This document shows, piece after piece, positions 1 to 9,600 of a DNA stretch of 32,576 nucleotides. Location of the stretch: the NCBI GenBank assembly GCA_014084085.1, contig NPFB01000182.1, positions 19,518 to 52,093 on the forward strand, read 5' to 3'. Under the pieces are notes generated by a model. It ran no database searches. It saw only the letters and a program-made list of their open reading frames with translations, and was not told where the DNA came from. The position numbers and the translations under genes are program-made. The stretch is from Hondaea fermentalgiana (Eukaryota > Sar > Bigyra > Thraustochytrida > Thraustochytriidae). The stretch's first letter is position 1; each line of letters begins with the position of its first letter.

Positions 1-204
1 GGCAAAATGGGTGGGTTCCGCCGCCTCTATCCGCGCGCAGACGGTGCGAGATTCGATACGCTCATTGATCATCTTAAGACCAAGTTTCCTGGCGACGTCA
101 ACGAAGGATCCTTTCGCATCCATCGCGTCGCGACTGCTCTTTCAAAGTTCACATCCCGCATTCGTTTTCAAAATTCCATCGATGATCCGGAATATGTAGA
201 ATAA
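1..204. other. Left-edge partial open frames, identity unclear
   Basis: Two overlapping frames run off the left edge. On plus, a frame open from base 1 ends with TAA at 202-204 (about 67 residues visible). On minus, an ATG at 161-159 opens a frame that reaches base 1 without a stop (start MRDVNFERAVATRWMDAKGS). Codon composition does not clearly favour either one. The plus frame would be the 3' end of a gene convergent with TOR. The minus frame would be the 5' end of a gene downstream of TOR on the same strand. I recognise neither product. At most one is likely to be real. Confidence 0.2.
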
Positions 205-242
205 TTGAAGATACAGTTGGGACTATGTAGACGTGGTCAATA

Positions 243-688
243 CGCGCCAGCAAGTTCTAAGATCGCTTTTTCGTAATGAAATTGTCTCCATCAGTCTGAA
301 CTGCAAGCATGAAACGAGTTCGTAACAATAAAAGGAGGAGAGAGGGATTCATGAGAGAGTATGTTAAAATTGATTATAAAAAGCAAAGACTCTTCAAACA
401 AAAATAAAATGGGATTGCAACTTTGCACCATCCAAGGTATGCCTGGCTGAGGTTGTGGTAGATTCGCGCCAGCAAACAGTAAATTCCCTTATTCGTTGGG
501 AGATAGTCTCCATCAGCCTGTACTGCAAGCATGAAATGAGTTCGAAACAAGAAAAGGAGGAGAGAGGGATTCAAGAGAGAGAGATTATGTAAATTGATTA
601 CACAAAGACTCTTCAAACCAAAATAAAGTGAAATTGCAACTCTACCACACGCTGCACCATCCAAGGTATGCCTGGCTGAGGTTCTCAT
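243..688. repeat. Imperfect ~225-bp tandem duplication of the TOR 3' end and 3' UTR
   Basis: Two head-to-tail copies cover roughly 243-460 and 465-688. They share blocks such as cgcgccagcaa (243 and 465), gtctccatcag, actgcaagcatgaa, aaggaggagagaggga, ttgatta, gactcttcaaac, and caccatccaaggtatgcctg followed by gctgaggtt. The right copy contains the genuine C-terminal FATC codons of TOR (…NLSQAYLGWCSVW, stop TAG at 644-642). The left copy repeats NLSQAYLGWC but lacks about 11 bp covering the last codons and stop, so it reads …GWCKVAI. The copies differ by many substitutions and indels, which argues for an old duplication rather than a simple assembly artefact. Confidence 0.85.
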
Positions 689-3600
689 GAGAGGTTGCCT
701 GTACAATGAGCCGCTGCACCTGCAGAGAAACTGGCGCAGGGGACTCTTCCATTTCTTGGTCGTCTTCGTCTTTGGGAACCTGCTTGCCGCGGTTGAACTT
801 TCTGGCTCCATTTTCTGCCGTACCTGTCTCACCATTGCCACCACGTGGTGAAAAGGGCGGAGCCGTCGCCGGCGCCGATGGTGCCTTGCCAAGTGGATCC
901 CGTTTCGGTTTCTTCACGGCAAAATCACGACCGGTCAGCTTGTCGTGCACACGCTGCAAGACCGCCAATGCACGCTGATTGAGCGCCTCAGCATTGGCGT
1001 CCGCGTGCATTTGCACGATGCTTGACTCGCGCGAGGTGCGACTCCGCGAGGGGGTCGCAGATCCAACCTCTTGCGTCGAACCGCGCGGGGATATGCGACC
1101 CTCCGTGCGAGCGCGTGGTCTCAGATTTAGACCTTCTCCGCCGTAGTGACGGTCGAGAGGCATCCCCACCGAAGTCAGCCGCCGCCGCATGGGACCGAGC
1201 ATCGACGAATCTTCGCGTCCGCTGCGCATAGAGTCTGCGCCATTGCCTCGCCCCTGCGTGGACCTTGAAGCTTCCGAAGAAGACAAACTGCCTCCGTCGC
1301 GCTGCGCCAACGACTGGCCCGTAGAGGTTGTTGATACCGACATGCTCGATGGATCGCGGGCTGCAGACTCGCTCTCGTTCTGCAGCAGACGCCAATTGAT
1401 GAGCGGATCATGGACAAAGGCCTCCAACATCGCCATCACCGAATCACGGTTCGCACGGAGCACCCGCATCACCGATTCGCACGTGTAGCGAAAATTGCCC
1501 TCCACACCGGAAACCTCCATGGCCGCGATCAGCATCCGTGTCAGACGAAATGGCACCTTTTCAGGAAACTTCTCACGGTGCATTGCAACCTCGAAACAGT
1601 CGCCAAAGTCGATGTGAATAACTTTGCCCGACGAGCGGTCCAACATCAAATTGCTCGGGTGCCGGTCGCCAAGGCCCAAGACGTACCCGACCATTGACAT
1701 TGTCGCAAGCGAACGCGTATAGTTGGTCCGGCGATCCAACCAGATCTCCGAGTTCCGGCTCTTGAGCCAGAGAACCTTGCCGAGGTCACCACCGTTCGTA
1801 TGAGCCAAGGCGTGGCAAAAGGCCTCCACCTTTTGAATCACCGTCAGCGACGTGTAGTCCGGCGCCACCTTCTTGATGAGCCGCTGCTCGATATCCAACA
1901 ATACGCTGCGCGAATTCCGGAAACGCTCAATGAGGGCGTGAAAGGTGTCCGTATTGGGAAGCCACTCCGAGATTCCGACATTGTGCGACAGAGGAATCAC
2001 GGCAAAGCGTTCAATGTTCAGATCATAACGGTTCGTCTCGCGCTCCTTCTTCAGCAGTCGGTTCACGAGACCAAAGAGCTGCATGACACGTTCGTCCTGC
2101 CGCAAATCCTCATGCCCCTTGAGCAGAAACAAGTAGTCTTTGCCGTCGCTTCCGCGCAAGGTGATCTGGCGCGGTCTCTGCTTCGACACAATGATACGGA
2201 TCATCGAAGCAAAACCGTCAATGCAGACAACGGGCCGTCCTGCTACATAGGTTCCTGGAACAGCCAGTTGCATATCGTGCGCGTTTAAGAGTGCTGGCGA
2301 AACCTTGTCCAGCTCCAGCTGCTTGAGTTGTGATAGCTCGCGATTGATTTTGCGAAAGACCTGATGGTATTTCTCCCAGGCTTGTAAAATCATTTCCTTT
2401 CTGCGCTCTGTTTGCATGAAACGCTCCTTGCATCGCTCCGCAACCTCCAGGTCACGACCGTAGGCTCGCACAAATTCGTGCTCGTGGATCGTTTCAAACT
2501 GTTCGTGCATGAGATCATGCTTGGCGTCCAGGATTTCGTTCATTGCGTCAATGTCCTCATCATCATTAAAGTATGCCCTGGAGGCCTCCTCGATCGCCTC
2601 GTACCACTGCTCGGGCCACAGAATGGCTACGCGAATGAGCTCGTGGCTCACGAGCTGCGCTTGGTCGACGAGGGTCGCATTGCCTGGCGTGCGACGCAAT
2701 TCGTCCAGAATCAGCTGCGCTGCTCTCTGCCGGTGAGGATTGATCGACTTGGCCGCAACTGTCAAGGGATACACAAGGGCGTGCGGGTGCTCTTCGCCAA
2801 GCGTGACCAAGAGACGATGCAACGCAGCCTTGATGGTAGGTACACGCGTGTGGATGCGCGCAATCAATTGCGGGACAACGTCCAACCACGTTCCAATGCT
2901 GACCATCTCAAAGCCCTTTTGAATGGCGACTTCTACTTCGGGACGCGCACCGTGGGAAAACCACAGCGTGAGCAGGCGCAGAATGTCCTGCAGCACGTTT
3001 CGCGAGTCAGACGAGGTTTGACCGAGGGCGATCGACTGGAAGAAGCCATAGATTGCGGGCACCACGTATTGTTGCATCTTTTCCGAAATCTCTTGGCGAC
3101 GGCGGTTCAGCGCGCGCTTACGGGCACGCTTCTTTCGCCGCCGTGCTTCCTTAGCGGCCGCAGCTTGCGCCTTGAGGTCGCGAAGTTGGCTGCTGCCATC
3201 ACGACGTTCGCCCTTTTTCAGGTTGCTGCTTTGAGTGGAGGTGGTGGTGGCATTTGTGCTTGCTGGATTCTCTTTATCTGCTGAAGAGACGTCCTTCGAA
3301 ACGGGCGGAGCAGGGAGAGGGTGTTCAGAGTCCTTCTCAGTGTCGCTCTGATCTGGATCGGCGACCACGTTTCCTTTTCCATTTGATGCGGAGGGACCGG
3401 CATCTTCATCATGATTTTGGCGTTGCATCATCGGTGCCGGGGTCGGCGTTGGCGTCAGAGACTCCGCATCGTCCTCTTTACCATCGTCGCCTTCTTCGGC
3501 GGCGCTTGTCATATCGCCGTTGGGAACGGTGTCATCAGCATGTCCATTGGCGCCTGGCGTCGAGTTCCCGTCGTGCACTGTGCCACCATTTGCTGCAGCT

Positions 3601-6600
3601 GCAGCAGATTGTGGACCTCCGCCATTCGCGCCTTCAAGATGATCATGATCATGGTCATTATCTGCACCATTTTCATCTTGTTCCTCGTCGTTGCCTTGCT
3701 TGCTCTCATCAATTTCCTCCTCATCGTTCTCTTCTTTCCTTGCGCCATTCTTGACCTTTCCTGCGTCTGTTACTGCGCCTGCGTCTGCTTCTTCCTCTTC
3801 CTCTTCCTCTTCTTCCTCCTCTTCCTCGAGGAGAATGCTGTCGGTCTCCTCCTTGATTGCATCGTGTGCGGAGGCAAGGTCCACAAAGGACGAGGCTGTG
3901 CTCAAATGATCGGGAGATCCAGGCGAAAGCGAGAGAAGAGCGCGGTTATAGAGCTCCACTGCGCGAAAGTTCATGAGTGCCCACGCGTGCCAAGCCTTGT
4001 AGTTGTCAGGCTCCATCTCCGTGGCTGCATAAAAGATGCAAAGAGTATCGGCAATGATATCTTCCCGCAGCTTGTAATCTTCAATGGCTAGCTTCCACGA
4101 GCCAAGCTTGAGGTAACAGCGCACCAAGAGTTTGCGATCGTTCTGCACAAGGGGACTCGCACGGTGCCGATGCTCGAGAATACCAATGACGCGCTCAAGA
4201 TTTTCAATGGTACTGCTTCGTCCTTCCCGGATCCGCAGATTCGTGGACTCCACCGCATTGTGGGCGGGCATCAGCACCTCCCGAGGCTGTTCAATCGGAA
4301 CAACCGTGAAAGAAGTCCGGTACGAGGAACTGTACCCGCTCACCATATAGTGACTGCTTCGCAGCTGATCGTCTTGGTGCGACTGCATGGACTGCTCCTT
4401 CAAAAGAGCCCAGCGATACTTGAGAAAGGCAAACGAGGTATGCGGATCAATATCCTCAAAGTCGTCGAAATTCTCGTCTGAAACGCCCAGACGCTGCAGT
4501 GTCATGAAGCAAATACGAAGGCGGTCGCTCTTGCGGCAAATTGTCGAGAACTTAATGTAGGTGTGGAGGTCCTCTTTGGGCTCGAGCACAAGTGAGTGAG
4601 CCCCAAGAATAGACTGCCACACGGCTACGTTCTCTTGAGATCCACGAATTCGCTTTGACCAAATCTTTTGCAGCTTGGCTTTGAGCTCGCCAATCTCTTC
4701 GAGCGAGTGGACCCGGGACGCAACACGCTGTTTGTACTCGTAGATCTCGTCGAGCTCAGCAAATTGCTGCACAGTCACAATCTGCCGGTACGCACGATTG
4801 TAAGACTCGCCGACGAGCGCACCGAGCTGCTCGCCAAGCAAAGTGCGACCAGAGTCGATCATTTGACGCGAGGTGACGAAATCGTTGCGCTGCAGCGCGA
4901 GAACAGCTCGAAGCATGTAGCCATCGAGATTTTTCTCGGGGATGAACTTTGCAAAGCCCTCCATCGCGTTCCAATCGCCACACGACCACGCACTCTGGCA
5001 AAACATGGGTGCCATCTTGGCCAGAGCCCATTCCCTTGGCACGCGTTGCCAAATCTGGTCGGCGAGAGTCATGAGCTGATCGTACTCACCAAGATTGATC
5101 AAGCATCGTACCTTACCCATGGTGCTTGCGAGATCCTCTTCGCTCAACGTCACTGAGGGCTGCTCATCCAAGTGCTTGAGTTTGTCCTCGTACGACTCGA
5201 GCGCCTCTTCCCAGCGCCCAAGCTTCTCGAACCAAGTCTCCTTCAACATGATTGTACCGTCTTCGACAAGGTCGTCCATTTCAAAGGGTTCCACGGACGC
5301 GTTGCCGTTAGGCATCGACCCGTCATCGCGCGGACGTCCGCCGCGCGATTCCTGGTCAAATCCATCGTCCCCGAAGCTCGAGTGCGACGAGACGCGCGCA
5401 ACCTCATCTCTGTGCGACTCGGAGCCGTCGACATCATCCATTCTCTCCATGCCAGAGTTTTGCCGCCGTCGCTGTTGCTGTTGGCGTTGCTGACGTTGCA
5501 TTTGCTGCGTCATGTGATGTTGCTGCTGCTGTGACTGAAAGAATTGTTGTTGAGGCGATAGCGCGGCAGCTGCTACGCCAAAGTCGAGCATGTTGACTTC
5601 AGGGATGCGTTTCGTGGCCGGCTGACTGCAAGCCATTTGGTATTGCCGTCGCTGAAGCTGCTGTACGTAATGCAGGATTCCCACGGCAGCTTCTGGCTGC
5701 TCGAGCTTGTTGTTAATCGAAATCAGCCCCTCGGTGCATGCCCCAGGCAAATTGCGAAACACCATTTCCTGGTAGTGCAGCGCCTTGGCATACGCATGGC
5801 AACGTTGCGCGTAGTTACCCAAGTCACGAATACCAATGGGCAGAACACGGTCATCATGCTCCATGAACTCGGCAAGATCAAGCAGCATCTGTAAGGTTTC
5901 AGGCGGCGTTCGAGATGATTGCAGAGCAACCTCCAGAGAGTAAATCAGGCTTCCCTGATATTGGTCCGCGAGAGAAGACCAGCACGAAACAAAGGCTGGG
6001 TTGAAGAGCTCTTTGGCCAACGGGTTGTAGACCTGCGCTACCGCCGAGCACGCTCGCAATGCCGGGCTCGGCGACTCACGCAAGAGCTCCACGGACAGAC
6101 GACGCATCCACTCCTTCCATTCTTCTGCGGTCGCGCGCTCGCTCGCTTCCCAGGCATTTTGCAGCTTATTCTGGTTCACGTGCAGCATCTTTTGCGTCGC
6201 GCCAAGATCGGCATCTGCGGAAGCGAGGCCATCCAGACCTCCCAGCACGCTTCCGGCGCGGGAACCAAGGTCCAGCATGGGAATACTCGGGTCCGTCGAC
6301 GATGACTCGCCATGAAAGGCACGAAGAAGGGTGTCCAAGAAACGGTCACGTTCAATCGAGTGGCGAGAGTCGGCAATTCCGGCAAAATTGCTCGAATTAC
6401 GCCCGTCAGAGTCCTGCAGGATCTCGGACCGAAGAATGCCCAAGGTGGTCTTGAAATGCTCGACGGCCAGCGGCGGCAATGCGCGCGCCCGAACAGTGTT
6501 TTCTACCGTCTGTTCAAACATGTAAAAGATAGATGGGAAACGCAGCGCAAAGATGCATAGGGTGTCGACGGCCTGGCACTTGAGTGAGGCCACGACAGGT

Positions 6601-9600
6601 CTTCGGAGCAGACGCAAAAGGCACTGCATGGCGTGCAAAGCGTAATCGGCAAAGAAGGCATGGCTGCTCAGATGGCCGAGGGCATGGACGGCGTAGATGC
6701 GCACCTGACCGTCTGCTGACTCCGTTTCGACAAGCTCAATGAGGGCTGGGATAATGAGATAAAAGTAGCCTGTCAGGGTGAACCCAAGCACTTCAATCGT
6801 TTTGAAGACGCGTCGCGCCGAGGCCGGAGTAGCGTATTTGCCCATGGACAATTTCTGCTCCGCTGTTGCAGCGACGCGATGCGGCTTCGAACCTTGAGCA
6901 CCCGAGGCAGCGGATAGAGCGTCAAAGGGGGCCCCTGCATTTGAACGCGACGCAGGCTGCCCTGCCACAGCCGCGATCCCTGCCATGGGCCCGCCAATTG
7001 CCGACACGCCTAGATTGGCCAGCGAGGCCGTCGGGGAAAGTCCATTGGGCCCCGACGACTCCATCGGTCCATGATGAGGCGACCGTCGCCTTCCACCTGC
7101 TGTGGAGACCATCGCGGGTGAGGCGTATGAAGGCCCGAGTGCGCCCTGAGCGGTGACGTCTCGAGCGCTTTGTGCCGATCCTTGGACACCGCGAAAGAAT
7201 CGATTGTCGGATGGGCTCCTCAATGTAAGAGCCCCAATGCCTTGCATTCCGAATTTAGTGACTTTGCCCGCTGCGCCAATCGATATTTTGCTGGGATCCA
7301 TGTTGTTCGTGCGCATCATCTCGATCACAGCGAGAATATTAGGCAAGACCGATCTCGCATAGGGAACAAACTCTTCACGCAATGCACGCGAAATCTCCTC
7401 GATGAGTACAAAAACCTGGTCGAGGTTCTCGTACCAATACGTGTGAATGAGATGGAAGATATCCTCGAGATAAGGTCGAATGTGCTGCTTGGAAATCGAC
7501 ACAAGGACGCTAATGTTGAAAAAGAGCACTTTGCGCAGCTCTTGCTCGCAACTCGTCGCGACCTGAATGATGCAAGGCATGATCTGTGGAAGAAAGGTGA
7601 CACATGCTAGACCCAGACTGCGAAAGATGTGCGTCAGCGCCTGGATCACCATCGAATGATGGGTGGCGAGCGTACCATCTTGCAAAATGCGAATGAGCGC
7701 GTGGATGGCAACGGTTGGATAATAGTCTTCATCTTTGGGACCAAGCGGCTCCGAGTCTTCATCCAAGTGCGAATAACGCGGATCTCCCGCGTGAGCATGT
7801 GCGCGCGTATGTGCAAAATGTGGCCCGTGTTGACCGGTCGCCTGCGAAGATGCTGTCGAGGCCGTGTCAATGGTTCCGTGTCCCGCTCCGCGCCCGGTAC
7901 CCGTCGTGCCTCCGGTCCAATCATTGGCTTGGCCTCCGCCGCCAGCGCCAGCGCCCCCGCCGCCACTGCGCGATGCGCCAGGATTCCGCGAACGAGAGCG
8001 AGAGCGTTGTTTGGTCTCAAAGGGATCCAGCGCACCAAGCGAGCCGAGGGCCTTTAACGCTTCTTCTCGAAGGCCCCAGGGCATGGTGCTCCCCCCTTTG
8101 ATCACGCCAAGCAGGGTGTCAAGCAGGTTGGGGTACTCGAGAAGCGGAGTGATGACGAGACCTGTGCTTCTCACCAGCTGACCGAGCATCCAAAGCGCCC
8201 AGCGCCGCTTGTCCGGGGAGCCCTGATCCTGCAAAATGTCAATGGTCAAGGGCAGGAGATCGGACATGTAATCGCGCATGTCGACGCCGTGCATCGAGGC
8301 CACCTCACCCAGGGTGCGGAGGATGGCCGTGGACATTGTGTTGCGCGCATCGCGGAGCTTGGTGAGTAGAATCTTGATGAGCGGGACGATGATAGGCGAG
8401 ATGAGGGGCGTGGCATGGCTCGAGCCGCCCTTCATGAGCCGCGAGCGGTTAAAGCCAGCCACAACGTCGCCAAGAAGAATAACTGCGCCTTCTTCGCGCT
8501 GATTTTGTGTTGGGGAAAATCGAAGCTGTGCCATGGCAGCCAAAATACACTTCCGCACGGCAGGATAGATGAGTGCTGGGTTGCGCGGCGACAAGCGCGA
8601 AGCAACGGCCATACCGATTCGACGCACATAAAAGTCTTCATCATGAAGCGCCACAAATAAAGCCTGCAGAGTGTCTTCGTGGATGAGAAAATCATCAAAG
8701 CGGTCATTCTCCTTGAGGCAGGTGAGCACGGCTGCGCGAATGGCTGGCTCCGGATCCGAGACGCCTAGCATCAAAAGACGACGAACGCCTTCGGAGGTAA
8801 GTTTCGCGCTAACGCCCCAATTGTCAAGACGCGAACTTGATTCGGAGTCAGGCTTGGACAATGGCGCAAGAAGAGCTCCACAGGTGAGGGCAACTTCCTT
8901 GCGAATGAGTGGATCCGAGTCGTCCATGTATGGAATGACACTGTTGTGAAGGAAGGGAAGGAGATTGACTGCGCAGAAATCAAATTTACGCAGCGTCTGG
9001 AGCGCGAGCAAAATGAGCCTTCGCTGACGAATAGATCGAGCACGTCCTCCGACAAAGGTATTGGTGGCCCCGTAGCTGTTGCTATTGCTGCCGCTGCTGC
9101 TGTTGCTGGCGACACCCGATCCGTTTCCTATTGATAAATCTGCGCTGAGACCGTATTGGTGCGGGTGACTCGGACTTTGAAAGTGGTGGTGATAATGCGG
9201 GTGCGTCTGCGCAGGATATGACCCATGATGATCCACAACAGACGCCGCTGACCCTGGCGGCGCGCCTGAGCCTGCAGCACGACGCTGCACCCCGCCTGCG
9301 AAAAAGAGAAAGTATGAGGCTGAGTGTGGCGAAGCCTGCGCAGGTGACTGCTCGGTCGGCCAGTTAAGACGCGAGAGAGCATCGTCCTCCCCAAGTGTCG
9401 AACTTGTGAGCGTGATGGCGTGCGATACCGGTCCTGCAACACGGTATTGCACGCCGCTTCGAGGGCCTGGTATTCTGGCCTCGAGGGCTTCGATCATGTC
9501 GAGATGCGAAAACGTTGTGGCCTCGAGCACGCCACCTCCAGGTGGCGCGCGAAACGGGCACCCGGAAAGCGTATAAGAGAGGCTGTGGAGGAGGTGTGAC

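Noticed and set aside
374..892. 172-codon minus frame containing NLSQAYLGWC, as a separate small gene
   Set aside because: It overlaps the TOR 3' end in another phase and picks up the duplicated FATC tail only because of the tandem repeat. No independent start signal or domain is present.
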